Assembly: GCA_900541415.1 (NCBI GenBank)
Contig: UQJP01000007.1
Span: 1-64,000, forward strand
DNA: 64,000 nucleotides
DNA from: an uncultured Odoribacter sp.
GTDB lineage: Bacteria > Bacteroidota > Bacteroidia > Bacteroidales > Marinifilaceae
Direction of reading: 5' to 3'
The translations under genes were made by a program, and so were the position numbers. Each line of letters opens with the position of its first letter. The first letter of the stretch is position 1. Under the pieces are notes generated by a model. The model made no database searches. It saw only the letters and a program-made list of their open reading frames with translations, and had not been told where the DNA came from. Positions 18,921 through 28,439 of this stretch are shown here, piece by piece.

Positions 18921-19895
18921 ATGGCTAAAACAGGTTATCGTTTTAATCCCGAAACGTTATCGTACGACAAAATACATACCTCCTTTCGGAAAAAATTGAC
19001 CACACTGTTAACTAAATTTTTCTCCAGTCTTTCTTTGGCATTAGTGATTTTTTTCATCGTTTCCGCCATTGTCGACTCGCCTAAGGAAAAAGCCCTGAAA
19101 CGGGAAAAAGAAGAAATACTTGCTCAATACCAAATCCTGAACAACGAAGTAGACAGGCTCGACAAAGTGCTGAAAGAACTCGAATCCCGGGATGACAATA
19201 TCTATCGCGTGATCTTCGAATCGGAACCGATCGATGCATCCATCCGCCGGGCAGGATCGGGAGGTGTGAACAAATACGAATCTTTAAAAGGCATGGACAA
19301 TGCCGAACTTATCATCAACACATCCCGTAAACTGGATGAACTGTCGAAAGCTATTTATATCCAGAGTAAATCCTATGACGAAGTGGAACATCTGGCAAAG
19401 AATAAAATCGACATGCTGGCCTCAATTCCAGCCATCATTCCGCTTTCCATGCGCGATCAAAAAGTGCGAATTTCATCTGGTTTCGGCTATCGGATACACC
19501 CGATCTACAAAACCATAAAATTCCACTCCGGCATGGACTTCGCAGCAGCCTCAGGCACCCCCGTTCACGCATCGGGCGACGGCAAGGTGATTTCGGTTGA
19601 AGTGCAAAGCGGATACGGAAAATGTATCATTGTGGATCACGGGTTCAATTACAAAACTTTATACGGGCATCTGGAACGCTATAATGTAAGAGTCGGACAA
19701 AAAGTAAAACGAGGTGATATTGTCGGATATGTCGGAAGCACGGGAGGTTTGTCAACAGGTCCCCACCTGCACTACGAAGTCAGAAAGAACAACACGCCTC
19801 AGGACCCGATCAACTACTATTTCAACGACCTGACACCGGACGAATACGACAAGTTAGTTGAAATAGCCAACAACACCGGGCAAAGTATGGACTAA
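18921..19895 (+). CDS. M23 (LytM) family peptidoglycan peptidase, membrane-anchored
   Basis: A 324-residue protein from the ATG at 18921; an ATG 33 bases upstream is possible but lies within the predicted leader. One transmembrane helix (about 32-53) follows a short basic cytoplasmic segment. A coiled coil comes next (about 56-95, rich in Lys/Glu), then a C-terminal LytM/M23 domain. Zinc-ligand motifs are HSGMD (the conserved HxxxD) and GPHLHYEV (HLH), so it should be an active endopeptidase cleaving peptide cross-links. The coiled coil plus LytM layout resembles septal or elongation-associated hydrolases and their activators. A MerR-like regulator starts 32 bases downstream. Confidence 0.92.
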   Translation: MAKTGYRFNPETLSYDKIHTSFRKKLTTLLTKFFSSLSLALVIFFIVSAIVDSPKEKALKREKEEILAQYQILNNEVDRLDKVLKELESRDDNIYRVIFESEPIDASIRRAGSGGVNKYESLKGMDNAELIINTSRKLDELSKAIYIQSKSYDEVEHLAKNKIDMLASIPAIIPLSMRDQKVRISSGFGYRIHPIYKTIKFHSGMDFAAASGTPVHASGDGKVISVEVQSGYGKCIIVDHGFNYKTLYGHLERYNVRVGQKVKRGDIVGYVGSTGGLSTGPHLHYEVRKNNTPQDPINYYFNDLTPDEYDKLVEIANNTGQSMD

Positions 19896-19927
19896 AGGTC
19901 TCCGTTTCACCATTTAACACACTGAGT

Positions 19928-20263
19928 ATGGGACAGGAAAAACAACCTTTGAAGGTATATTACTCCATTGGAGAAGTAGCCGATATGTTCGGAGTAAACA
20001 CCTCTTTGATCCGTTTTTGGGAAAAAGAATTTGATGTGATAAAACCCCATAAAAACAAGAAGGGAAACCGACAATTCACCAAAGCGGATATTGACAATTT
20101 TCACCTGATTTATCATCTGGTGAAAGAAAAAGGCATGACCTTGCGGGGGGCACAGATGAAACTCCGGGAAAGCAAGGCAGAAACAGAAGTGAACTTCGAA
20201 GTGGTCAAACGGCTGAAAGCCATTCGGGAAGAATTAATTCAGATCAAAGCCCAGCTTTCCTGA
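19928..20263 (+). CDS. MerR-family transcriptional regulator, short form
   Basis: A 111-residue protein with an N-terminal MerR winged helix-turn-helix (about 10-80: YYSIGEVADMFGVNTSLIRFWEKEF, then a wing with GNRQFTKADID). The remaining helix is too short for a ligand- or metal-binding domain, and the cysteines of metal-sensing MerR proteins are missing. It is therefore likely a constitutive or partner-dependent DNA-binding protein. It lies 32 bases after the M23 peptidase gene and 79 bases before the Nif3-like gene, all on the plus strand. Targets unknown. Confidence 0.88.
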   Translation: MGQEKQPLKVYYSIGEVADMFGVNTSLIRFWEKEFDVIKPHKNKKGNRQFTKADIDNFHLIYHLVKEKGMTLRGAQMKLRESKAETEVNFEVVKRLKAIREELIQIKAQLS

Positions 20264-20290
20264 CCATTTGGCTTACGCAATATTTTATAA

Positions 20291-20316
20291 CGCTGATCGG
20301 GCTTTCCGGTCAGCGT
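20291..20316 (+). terminator. Hairpin after the MerR-like gene, possible weak terminator
   Basis: A near-perfect inverted repeat ACGCTGATCGGG/CCGGTCAGCGT just downstream of the MerR-like gene. It lacks a proper T tail (AAATTATTACTAT follows), so it may act as a processing or attenuating hairpin instead. Confidence 0.35.
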
Positions 20317-20342
20317 AAATTATTACTATAAAAAAAGGAAAA

Positions 20343-21434
20343 ATGCAGGTAAAGGATTTTACTTCTCTGATCGAAAAATATGCTCCTTTGGGGTTACAGG
20401 AAAGCTATGACAATTCCGGCCTGATCTGCGGACATCCCGACCATGAGATCAGTTCGATCCTACTCACGACCGATATTACGGAAGAAGTCGTGGATGAAGC
20501 GATTGCCGGCGGACACAACCTGATCATCTCGCATCATCCCCTGACCTTACAGGGGATAAAGAACATGCTCCCCGACCACTATGTGAAACGCTGCCTGATA
20601 AAAGCCGTTAAACACGACATAAACCTCTATTCCGCCCACACGAACATGGATGCAGTGGCCAACGGAGTGAGCGGCAGAATGGCAGACAAACTGCAACTGG
20701 TAAACCGGGAGATACTACAACCTGCCGGAAAACTATACAGCCTCACTTTCTACACGCCCACAGCGGCAACCGGAAAGGTAAGGGAGGCAGTATTCAACGC
20801 AGGTGGCGGACATATAGGCAATTATAGCAACTGTTCATTCAACGCTCCGGGGGAAGGAACATTTTTAGCAAACCCAAACGCCCATCCTTACATCGGCGAA
20901 ATCGGATCATTGCATACAGAAGCGGAAACACGAACAGAAATCACGGTGCCGGAACATCTTCTGCAAGCAAGCGTCAAAGCGCTTATAAACGCTCATCCTT
21001 ATGAAGAACCCGTTTGGAATGCCGTTTGCCTGAACAATACAAACCCCACCACCGGATTCGGCATCATAGGGGAATTAGCGGAAGAAACCGATAGTCTGGA
21101 ATTTCTCCGGCATCTAAAAAACACCTTCCATTGCGGAATAATCCGCCACACCGACCTCTGTAAACCTAAAATAAAACGGGTGGCCTTATGTGGCGGCTCC
21201 GGGGCATCCCTCACGGGCCTTGCCATTTCAAAACAGGCAGACATCTATATTACAGCCGATTACAAGTATCACGACTTTTTTAATGCAGCCCGCAAACTCA
21301 TTATTGCAGACATCGGGCACTATGAAAGCGAACAATTCACAAAAGATATTTTTTATGAGTTAGTTACAAAAAAAATATCTAAATTTGCGGTTCAGTTTTC
21401 TAAAGTAAAAACAAATCCGATAAATTATTTATAA
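20343..21434 (+). CDS. Nif3-like dinuclear metal centre protein
   Basis: A 363-residue member of the Nif3/YqfO (formerly GTP cyclohydrolase I type 2) family. The dinuclear metal site is indicated by ISHHPLTL (paired His), SAHTNMDA, and the C-terminal DIGHYESEQFT. The central insertion (about 125-230, including HPYEEPVWNAV) is the PII/CutA-like domain of the longer YqfO form. Members form hexameric toroids; the enzymatic role is unresolved. It lies four bases upstream of the zinc-ribbon coiled-coil gene. This pairing recurs in many bacteria and suggests linked function, possibly in nucleic-acid or translation-related processes. Confidence 0.92.
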   Translation: MQVKDFTSLIEKYAPLGLQESYDNSGLICGHPDHEISSILLTTDITEEVVDEAIAGGHNLIISHHPLTLQGIKNMLPDHYVKRCLIKAVKHDINLYSAHTNMDAVANGVSGRMADKLQLVNREILQPAGKLYSLTFYTPTAATGKVREAVFNAGGGHIGNYSNCSFNAPGEGTFLANPNAHPYIGEIGSLHTEAETRTEITVPEHLLQASVKALINAHPYEEPVWNAVCLNNTNPTTGFGIIGELAEETDSLEFLRHLKNTFHCGIIRHTDLCKPKIKRVALCGGSGASLTGLAISKQADIYITADYKYHDFFNAARKLIIADIGHYESEQFTKDIFYELVTKKISKFAVQFSKVKTNPINYL

Positions 21435-21437
21435 TAT

Positions 21438-22283
21438 ATGGCAGCGAATAACAACGAAAAACAACAGCAGGAGCTCTCGGTTGAAGAGAAGTTACAGCAT
21501 CTTTACGAACTACAACGTATTGACACTGAAATTGATAAGATCAAAACGTTAAGAGGTGAACTTCCGTTGGAAGTGCAGGATCTGGAAGACGAACTGGCTG
21601 GTTTGGAAACACGTCTTGACAACCTGAAAAACGAAATCAGTGAAGCAGACAAAAGCGTCGCCACGAAAAAACAGGAAATTTCAAAATCGGAAGAGCTGAT
21701 TAAAAAATATAGCGAACAATTAGACAATGTACGTAACAACCGTGAATACGATGCATTGACAAAAGAAGTGGAATTCCAAAAACTGGAAATAGAATTACAG
21801 CAAAAAAGAATCCGCGAAGCTCAGAAGACGAAGGCAGAAAAAGAAGTGAACCTGGAAATTTCCAGCAAACAATACGAAGAAAAGAAAGCCGACCTGGATG
21901 CTAAAAAAGCAGAATTGGACGACATTGTTGCTGAAACGCACAAAGACGAAGAAGCATTGATTAAAAAATCCGAACAATTGGCTGCCAACATCGAAGGCCG
22001 CTTATTGACCGCTTACAAGAGAATCCGCAGCAATGCACGCAACGGACTGGCAGTCGTCACCGTAGACCGTGACGCTTGCGGCGGTTGCTTCAACAAAATC
22101 CCGCCACAGCGCCAGTTGGATATTCGTTCCAGAAAGAAAATCATCGTCTGCGAATATTGTGGCCGTATCCTCATCGATAAATATATCTGTGATTATGACG
22201 GTAGCGCACAAAAAGCAGACCTGGAGTCAGCCATGGAAGCTCAGAAAAAGAAAGGAAGAAGGGTTAAGAAATCTGAAGATTAA
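21438..22283 (+). CDS. Zinc-ribbon coiled-coil protein (DUF164/CdsZ-like)
   Basis: A 281-residue protein. Residues about 15-190 are a long Lys/Glu-rich coiled coil. A four-cysteine C4 zinc ribbon follows (CGGCFNKIPP ... VCEYCGRIL), and the tail is basic (KKKGRRVKKSED). This is the pattern of the DUF164/C4-type zinc-ribbon family, which includes CdsZ. Family members have been linked to nucleic acid or ribosome-related roles; the exact function here is unknown. It is co-transcribed with the Nif3-like gene and ends at a hairpin terminator before valS. Confidence 0.88.
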   Translation: MAANNNEKQQQELSVEEKLQHLYELQRIDTEIDKIKTLRGELPLEVQDLEDELAGLETRLDNLKNEISEADKSVATKKQEISKSEELIKKYSEQLDNVRNNREYDALTKEVEFQKLEIELQQKRIREAQKTKAEKEVNLEISSKQYEEKKADLDAKKAELDDIVAETHKDEEALIKKSEQLAANIEGRLLTAYKRIRSNARNGLAVVTVDRDACGGCFNKIPPQRQLDIRSRKKIIVCEYCGRILIDKYICDYDGSAQKADLESAMEAQKKKGRRVKKSED

Positions 22284-22315
22284 AAAAAAGGCTGCTGAAT
22301 AGCAGCTTTTTTATT
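22284..22315 (+). terminator. Terminator after the zinc-ribbon gene
   Basis: Stem GCTGCT/AGCAGC with GAAT loop, extended by A and T runs on either side (22284-22312), immediately after the stop codon. It separates this unit from valS. Confidence 0.8.
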
Positions 22316-22355
22316 GCAGATTTTACGCAGTATTTTTATTCAAATCAGAAACTTT

Positions 22356-24971
22356 ATGATCGCAACGAATTATAATCCCAAAGAAAGCGAAGAAAAATGG
22401 TATAAATATTGGATGGAACAAAAGTTTTTCCATTCGCAGCCAGACAACCGGACTCCCTATTGCATCGTGATTCCTCCTCCCAATGTCACCGGGGTACTCC
22501 ACATGGGGCACATGCTAAACAACACCATACAGGACGCCTTGGTACGCCGGGCACGTTTACAGGGAAAAAATGCCTGCTGGGTTCCGGGAACCGACCATGC
22601 TTCTATCGCTACCGAAGCAAAAGTAGTTGCCAAACTGAAAAGCGAAGGCATCAGCAAACACGACCTCAGCCGGGAAGAATTTCTGAAACATGCCTGGGAA
22701 TGGACGGAAAAACACGGAGGAATCATCCTGCAACAATTGAAACGCCTGGGAGCTTCGTGCGATTGGGACAGGACTTGTTTCACGATGGACGAAATCCGCT
22801 CGGAAAGCGTACTTAAAGTATTCATCGACTTATACAATAAAGGCTATATATATAAGGGCGTACGTATGGTGAACTGGGATCCGGCAGCGCAAACCGCCGT
22901 GTCTGACGAAGAAGTGATCTATAAAGAAGAAAAAAGCAAACTATATTACCTGCGCTATAAAGTGGTGGGTGAAGACGATTACATCACCATCGCCACCACC
23001 CGTCCGGAAACAATCCTGGGCGACTCCGCCGTATGCGTAAACCCGAATGACGAACGTTTCCGCCACCTGGCAGGGAAAAAATGTATCGTTCCGTTGGTAA
23101 ACCGGGAAATCCCAATCATCCAGGACGAATATGTAGACATGGAATTCGGTACGGGAGCCCTGAAAATCACTCCGGCACACGATGTCAACGACTACGAAAT
23201 CGGCTATAAACACAATCTGGAAACGATCGACATTTTTAATGCCGACGGCACCATGAGCGAAGCCGCTCAATTCTTCGTTGGGCACGATCGGTTCGAAGTC
23301 AGGAAAGAAATTATCCCGGCATTGGAGAAAGCCGGAAATTTGGTAAAAATTGAAGACTACGATAATAAAGTAGGGTATTCCGAAAGAACAAACGTAGTTA
23401 TCGAGCCGAAACTATCGATGCAATGGTTTCTGAAAATGAAGGAACTCTCCAAACCGGCATTGGATGCCGTGATGAACGACGATGTGGTTTTAACCCCCTC
23501 GAAATATAAAAACACCTACCGCTATTGGATGGAGAATGTAAAGGACTGGTGCATCAGCCGCCAATTATGGTGGGGACACCGGATTCCGGCCTATTACCTT
23601 CCCAATAGCAACGAATTTGTGGTAGCCGCCAATGCAGAAGAAGCAGCCGGATTATTCCGGGAAAAAGGGAAAAACATCACAGCAAGAGAGTTGCGGCAGG
23701 ATGAAGACTGCCTGGACACCTGGTTTTCCTCCTGGTTATGGCCTATCTCCGTATTCGACGGGATTAACCACCCGGACAATAAGGATATAAACTATTACTA
23801 CCCGACCAATGATTTGGTTTCCGGCCCGGACATCCTGTTTTTCTGGATTGCCCGGATGATTATTGCCGGATACGAATACCGTCATGAAAAACCGTTCCAG
23901 AACGTATACCTGACAGGTATTGTCCGTGACAAGCTACGCCGAAAAATGTCGAAATCACTCGGTAACTCACCCGATCCGCTGGAACTGATCGATAAATACG
24001 GAGCAGATGGCGTGCGCGTGGGGATGCTGTTGTGCGCTCCTGCCGGGGGAGACTTGTTATTTGACGAAAGCCTCCCGGAACAGGGACGTAATTTCACCAC
24101 TAAAATCTGGAATGCATTCCGGTTGGTTAAATCATGGCAGGTAGCCGACATCGAACAACCCCTGCATTCGCAATTAGCGTTAAAATGGTTTAATAACAAG
24201 CTGCATCAAACCGTTGAAACCCTAAACACCCAATTCGAACAATACCGGATTTCAGAGGCTTTAATGACTGTATACACCGGATTTAAAGATGAGTTTTCTT
24301 CCTGGTTGCTGGAAATGATCAAACCGGGCTATGAGCAACCCATCGACCGGACGACCTATGAGCAGACGGTTTCCCTGTTTGAACAGCTTTTACAACTGCT
24401 TCATCCGTTTATGCCTTTCATCACCGAAGAAATATGGCAAAGCTTGCGGAATCGGAAATCGGGTGAAAGTATCATGGTATCCGTTATTCCCGCTAACACC
24501 CAATATGATGCCTCCCTGCTGCGCGATTTCGATTTTGTGAAAGAGGTGATCGTCGGAATCAGGAACATCCGCAAACAAAATAACGTTGCCTTCAAAGATG
24601 CCCTGGAGTTGAAAGTGAAACAAAACGACCGCTATCCGGCAGCTTTTGAAAGTATTATTTGCAAAATGGGGAATATCAGTAATATAGAAGTGGTTAGCGA
24701 GCCCGTAAAAGGAGCCTGGAGCTTTATCACCGATACGGTTGAATATTTCATCCCGGCAACAGGGCAGGTAGATGCCGATGAACTACGGGCCAAACTGGAA
24801 TCGGAACTGACCTATACCGAAGGTTTCCTGGCTTCTGTCATGAAAAAACTCAGCAATGAAAAATTCGTGAGCGGAGCACCGGAGCAAGTGGTGGCCAACG
24901 AACAGAAAAAACAGGCTGATGCCGAAGCTAAGATTGCTGCAATCAAGGCACAGTTAGCCGAATTGAAGTAA
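22356..24971 (+). CDS. valS: Valine--tRNA ligase
   Basis: An 871-residue class I synthetase charging tRNA-Val. I take the ATG at 22356 (IATNYNPKESEEKWY); an upstream ATG at 22314 lies inside the preceding terminator. The HIGH motif appears as PNVTGVLHMGHML near residue 45 and the KMSKS motif as RRKMSKSLGNS near 530. The CP1 editing domain (TTRPETILGD; GTGALKITPAHD) is intact, and the C-terminal coiled coil is present. Length is normal for ValRS. Confidence 0.97.
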   Translation: MIATNYNPKESEEKWYKYWMEQKFFHSQPDNRTPYCIVIPPPNVTGVLHMGHMLNNTIQDALVRRARLQGKNACWVPGTDHASIATEAKVVAKLKSEGISKHDLSREEFLKHAWEWTEKHGGIILQQLKRLGASCDWDRTCFTMDEIRSESVLKVFIDLYNKGYIYKGVRMVNWDPAAQTAVSDEEVIYKEEKSKLYYLRYKVVGEDDYITIATTRPETILGDSAVCVNPNDERFRHLAGKKCIVPLVNREIPIIQDEYVDMEFGTGALKITPAHDVNDYEIGYKHNLETIDIFNADGTMSEAAQFFVGHDRFEVRKEIIPALEKAGNLVKIEDYDNKVGYSERTNVVIEPKLSMQWFLKMKELSKPALDAVMNDDVVLTPSKYKNTYRYWMENVKDWCISRQLWWGHRIPAYYLPNSNEFVVAANAEEAAGLFREKGKNITARELRQDEDCLDTWFSSWLWPISVFDGINHPDNKDINYYYPTNDLVSGPDILFFWIARMIIAGYEYRHEKPFQNVYLTGIVRDKLRRKMSKSLGNSPDPLELIDKYGADGVRVGMLLCAPAGGDLLFDESLPEQGRNFTTKIWNAFRLVKSWQVADIEQPLHSQLALKWFNNKLHQTVETLNTQFEQYRISEALMTVYTGFKDEFSSWLLEMIKPGYEQPIDRTTYEQTVSLFEQLLQLLHPFMPFITEEIWQSLRNRKSGESIMVSVIPANTQYDASLLRDFDFVKEVIVGIRNIRKQNNVAFKDALELKVKQNDRYPAAFESIICKMGNISNIEVVSEPVKGAWSFITDTVEYFIPATGQVDADELRAKLESELTYTEGFLASVMKKLSNEKFVSGAPEQVVANEQKKQADAEAKIAAIKAQLAELK

Positions 24972-25034
24972 TTCTCCCGCTTTCTCCCGGTATTTAACAT
25001 ACCCTTAAAACAGAGAAACAAGTTTATATGATAG

Positions 25035-25067
25035 AATGAGTCCGGAGTTTTCCGGACTCATTTCTTT
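25035..25067. terminator. Terminator downstream of valS
   Basis: 12-bp perfect stem AATGAGTCCGGA/TCCGGACTCATT (25035-25046, 25051-25062) with GTTT loop, followed by TCTTTT. Confidence 0.8.
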
Positions 25068-25170
25068 TACACACCCTTTGTCTAATGCAATCTTTTAAAA
25101 CAAACTTCTCCCTTATGGCTGCCACCCCCCAACACCTCTTTATACCTACACGGCAATAAATTCAAAATCC

Positions 25171-25764
25171 TTATTCCCTTACTTTCACGCAAGTGAACAA
25201 TTGCTCTCCCAAACGAAAATTTTCACCAAAATGATCTTCCGATTGCCACACTCTCAAACAAAAAAACTTGTTATTAGCAATAAAAAAGTAACTGGACACA
25301 ACCATCACCCGATTCTCCCTTTTCCTGGCCGCCAGTAAGCGTAAAGCCTCGATTTCTTTTCCCGATTCCAAAGAAAACACAAATCTTTCCCCTTTCAGAT
25401 CGAAACGCTCCTCCCAAACGGCTGCATCTTGATAAATTGTATTCGAATCACATTCCATCGTGACTATCACTTCACCCGCCTCCCCTTTCAACACAAATAA
25501 ATATATCGAATCCTCCGGAAGGTCATGCGTTACAGCATATTCTTCAGGACACCAGAAATCCAATTTCCAGCGATCATACACAAGAGGAATTCTATCATTT
25601 CTAAAATGACTATAAATATTCTCAAGCTTACCCGTCCTCACCAGCTCACTCCTCAATGCCTCATTCTCTATTTCCGTAACCCAGGCCGCCACATTCAGCA
25701 CTCCCCCCACTAACACGCATAAACCTATCAATATCAAAGCAATATTCTTTCCTGTCGTAGCCAT
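25171..25764 (-). CDS. Single-pass membrane protein of unknown function (pair member 2)
   Basis: A 197-residue protein from the ATG at 25764; the longer frame to 25779 would use TTG. One N-terminal transmembrane helix (about 8-28) is followed by an extracytoplasmic domain. The core segment WKLDFWCPEEYAV lines up with YGFDFLYPSDYCA of the next gene. The rest alternates short strands and helices, a layout reminiscent of PsbP/DUF1795-like folds, but this is only suggestive. It starts 26 bases after the stop of the gene at 25791-26375 and is probably co-transcribed with it. I do not recognise a named family. Confidence 0.7.
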   Translation of the reverse strand: MATTGKNIALILIGLCVLVGGVLNVAAWVTEIENEALRSELVRTGKLENIYSHFRNDRIPLVYDRWKLDFWCPEEYAVTHDLPEDSIYLFVLKGEAGEVIVTMECDSNTIYQDAAVWEERFDLKGERFVFSLESGKEIEALRLLAARKRENRVMVVSSYFFIANNKFFCLRVWQSEDHFGENFRLGEQLFTCVKVRE

Positions 25765-25790
25765 ACCTATTCCGATCAATCCTATAACAA

Positions 25791-26375
25791 TTATTTCCGC
25801 AATCTAAAATCAGCAAATATCTGTTCTGCGTATCCGATAAATTCCCGTTTTGCCAAAGCCTCGTCGGCCTGCACTCCTTCTTCCCTTCGGAATATACCGA
25901 TACAGTATTCATTCTTTTGATGCAAAAAAATATACTGAACACACCAATATCCATTTTTCACAAACACCTCCCTGAGTGCTTCTTTTCTTTCTCCAAAATC
26001 AAAAATAACCTTCTCCGCATCCAAACTATCTTGACGCAACTGCCACGCAGAAAATATTTTTCTATCATAAAAAGGAGTGACCAAAATGGCAATATAACCT
26101 TTATCGTCTTTCCTCCAAAAGATAACCCCTCTCTCATAGTTTTGTGCACAATAATCAGAAGGATAAAGGAAATCAAAGCCATACTTCTCATTCGAATATT
26201 GCATAACATAACTTTTATTCTTCCAATACGGCCCCCTTTCCTCGCTCAACTTACTCTTTTTCATCGATATAAAAATATCCTGTTCAATATTCGCACTCCA
26301 CAGACCGGTAATTCCCCTGACGAGCGTCCAGAAAGCAATGACACACAAAATGACAATAAAGAAATTTTTACTCAT
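25791..26375 (-). CDS. Single-pass membrane protein of unknown function (pair member 1)
   Basis: A 194-residue protein with an N-terminal transmembrane helix (about 5-25) and an exported domain of about 165 residues. The block EKYGFDFLYPSDYC followed by a strand-rich region and an FxGYAEQIFADFRL C-terminal helix suggests a PsbP-like fold. The partner gene downstream has the same size, topology and core block, so the two look like diverged tandem duplicates. A TAnnTTTG box at 26448 probably drives both. Function unknown. Confidence 0.72.
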   Translation of the reverse strand: MSKNFFIVILCVIAFWTLVRGITGLWSANIEQDIFISMKKSKLSEERGPYWKNKSYVMQYSNEKYGFDFLYPSDYCAQNYERGVIFWRKDDKGYIAILVTPFYDRKIFSAWQLRQDSLDAEKVIFDFGERKEALREVFVKNGYWCVQYIFLHQKNEYCIGIFRREEGVQADEALAKREFIGYAEQIFADFRLRK

Positions 26376-26447
26376 ACCTTCCTGATTTGGTTCGCATTCA
26401 TATCCCGTTTACACCTTTAAAAGCAATCTAAAAAGCAGAATCACACA

Positions 26448-26455
26448 CAAACATA
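26448..26455 (-). promoter_or_regulatory. Putative -7 box of the paired membrane-protein genes
   Basis: Minus-strand TATGTTTG (TAnnTTTG), 72 bases upstream of the first gene of the pair. The rest of the 26376-26673 gap is AT-rich, with only the floA terminator in it. Confidence 0.4.
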
Positions 26456-26617
26456 CCACATTAGTCCCCCTTCCCCCCAGAATCGCTCACTTTGTCTTTA
26501 ACTTATACGCACAACAAAAATAAAATATATTTCACATATTACAACATTTTTATGTATTTAATTCATTTACATAAATACTTTACCCCGGCTTTCCCGTTCA
26601 AACACCATATCATTCAA

Positions 26618-26653
26618 CAAAAAAGCCCCTCCCTGTTTAGGGAGAGGCTTATA
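26618..26653 (-). terminator. Terminator of floA
   Basis: AAGCC.CTCCCT / AGGGAGAGGCTT hairpin with GTTT loop. On the minus strand it is followed by a T run (complement of AACAAAAAA). Confidence 0.8.
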
Positions 26654-26673
26654 ATAACGACACAACCCCGGCT

Positions 26674-27678
26674 TTATTGTCCCGGCTTATGATCTTTTAT
26701 CTCTTTTTTCGCCTCGACAGGCTTTGCTATCGATTCACGCATCTGGGTATCGGCTTCAATATTTTTCATCTTATAATAATCCATAATTCCCAGATTACCG
26801 GAACGGAAAGCCTCAGACATAGCCAACGGAATATTCGCCTCGGCTTCAATCACCTTAGCTTTCATTTCCTGTGCCAAAGCCTTCATTTCCTGCTCTTTTG
26901 CCACAGCCATAGCCCGGCGTTCCTCCGCCTTCGCCTGAGCTATTTTCAGGTCAGCCGATGCCTGATCGATCTGTAAACCGGCACCGATATTCTTACCCAC
27001 GTCAATATCTGCAATATCGATAGAAAGAATCTCGAAAGCCGTACCGGAATCCAACCCCTTATTTAAAACAACCTTAGAAATAAAATCCGGATTCTCCATC
27101 ACCGCCTTATGGGAATCGGAAGACCCGATCGAAGAAACAATCCCTTCGCCGACCCGCGCTAAAATGGTCTCTTCCCCGGCTCCACCAACCAGGCGCTTTA
27201 TGTTCGCCCGCACAGTAACCCGCGCTTTGGCAATCAGCTGAATCCCGTCTTTGGCAACTGCTGTCACAGGCGGAGTATTGATTACTTTTGGATTTACACT
27301 CATCTGCACAGCCTCAAACACATCACGCCCGGCCAAATCCACAGCCGTGGCAATCTGAAAAGTCAGGTCGATATTTGCCTTTGAAGCCGATACCAGGGCA
27401 TGCACCACCTGAGGCACATGGCCACCTGCCAGATAATGAGCTTCCAGCAAATCACGGTAAAGCTCAATCCCTGCTTTCTTTCCCTCGATCATAGCCCCTA
27501 CGATCACTGTAGGCGGCACTTTTCTCCAACGCATCAGCACCAATTGCAAAAGCGAAATTTTCACATCCGACACCAAAGCCTGGAACCATAACCCGATCGG
27601 GATAAAATACAAAATAATCCACAACAGGAACAAGCCTCCTGCAATAGCCGCGAGTAACAAAACGATATTACTATCCAT
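26674..27678 (-). CDS. floA: Flotillin-like protein FloA
   Basis: A 334-residue flotillin-like (FloA/YqfA, UPF0365) protein. A short N-terminal hairpin membrane anchor (about 5-28) is followed by a PHB/SPFH-like domain (about 40-220) and an Ala/Glu/Lys-rich coiled coil (about 230-300, AQAKAEERRAMAVAKEQEMKA). FloA organises functional membrane microdomains in other bacteria. It starts one base from the end of the nfeD-like gene, the conserved nfeD-floA pair, so co-transcription is nearly certain. The charged C-terminal tail ends KKEIKDHKPGQ. Confidence 0.93.
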   Translation of the reverse strand: MDSNIVLLLAAIAGGLFLLWIILYFIPIGLWFQALVSDVKISLLQLVLMRWRKVPPTVIVGAMIEGKKAGIELYRDLLEAHYLAGGHVPQVVHALVSASKANIDLTFQIATAVDLAGRDVFEAVQMSVNPKVINTPPVTAVAKDGIQLIAKARVTVRANIKRLVGGAGEETILARVGEGIVSSIGSSDSHKAVMENPDFISKVVLNKGLDSGTAFEILSIDIADIDVGKNIGAGLQIDQASADLKIAQAKAEERRAMAVAKEQEMKALAQEMKAKVIEAEANIPLAMSEAFRSGNLGIMDYYKMKNIEADTQMRESIAKPVEAKKEIKDHKPGQ

Positions 27679-27679
27679 A

Positions 27680-28147
27680 TCAAACTGTTTTTAATTTAAC
27701 TATAATTTTATTTTTCAACACTTTAACGACTTCTACTTCCTGCCCGGTATCGACATACCCCGACAGGGACTCTGCTTCCACCAGGCAATCACCCACCTGC
27801 ACATTTCCCATCGGAGCCAAACGGCCGACAGTTTTTCCACAATCACCCACCCGAACGGAATCGCCGACACCCTCCACCACACTGTCAATTTTAGTCTCCA
27901 GGCTCAATTTCTTCCAGGTATTACTACGTAGCACATACCAGGTCGCCCCCGCCCCAAACACCACGGTACCCAAAAGGATAAAATGCCCGGCAAACGCACC
28001 ATAATAACTGTATCCGAAATAAACACCTCCGGCCATACAAATAAAACCCAATATTCCGGCAACGTTCACCCCCGGAAACACCAGAAATTCCATCAATATC
28101 AAAACAGCCCCGATCAGAATTAACATAAGTACCAATAACCATTCCAT
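27680..28147 (-). CDS. NfeD-like membrane protein
   Basis: A 155-residue NfeD-family protein of the short form. Hydrophobic helices cover about 2-75, and a C-terminal OB-fold domain (about 90-155) has the pattern VGDCGKTVGRLAPMGNVQVGDCLVEAES. The N-terminal ClpP-like protease domain of long NfeD proteins is absent. It is immediately upstream of floA; NfeD proteins are thought to work with flotillin-like proteins in membrane organisation. No clear TAnnTTTG box is seen in the 292-base gap to folE. Confidence 0.92.
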   Translation of the reverse strand: MEWLLVLMLILIGAVLILMEFLVFPGVNVAGILGFICMAGGVYFGYSYYGAFAGHFILLGTVVFGAGATWYVLRSNTWKKLSLETKIDSVVEGVGDSVRVGDCGKTVGRLAPMGNVQVGDCLVEAESLSGYVDTGQEVEVVKVLKNKIIVKLKTV

Positions 28148-28439
28148 AGCGATCTGATTTTAAACCGACACTCTTCCCTGCAAACCTCCCGCACATATAC
28201 CTGCTTTCGCCTTTAAAATTACATTTTTATCCATAACATCCACCACAGGGAAGAAAAATATTTAACAATCCCGCCCGATTTCCGGGCCGGGCTCTGCCAT
28301 AAGCCTTTAACTACAAGCACAAAAACCTAACACACACTGTTTTCATGTTTTTAAAGCATCCGGTATTTTTATATAAGATTTTTTGTATTTACTTTGCAAG
28401 GTTTTTAGCGGCTTGAACTGACGATCAAAAGAGAAAAAA

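Noticed and set aside
28148..28439. Riboswitch upstream of folE
   Set aside because: No recognised aptamer motif was seen in the 292-base gap; only a weak -7-like sequence.
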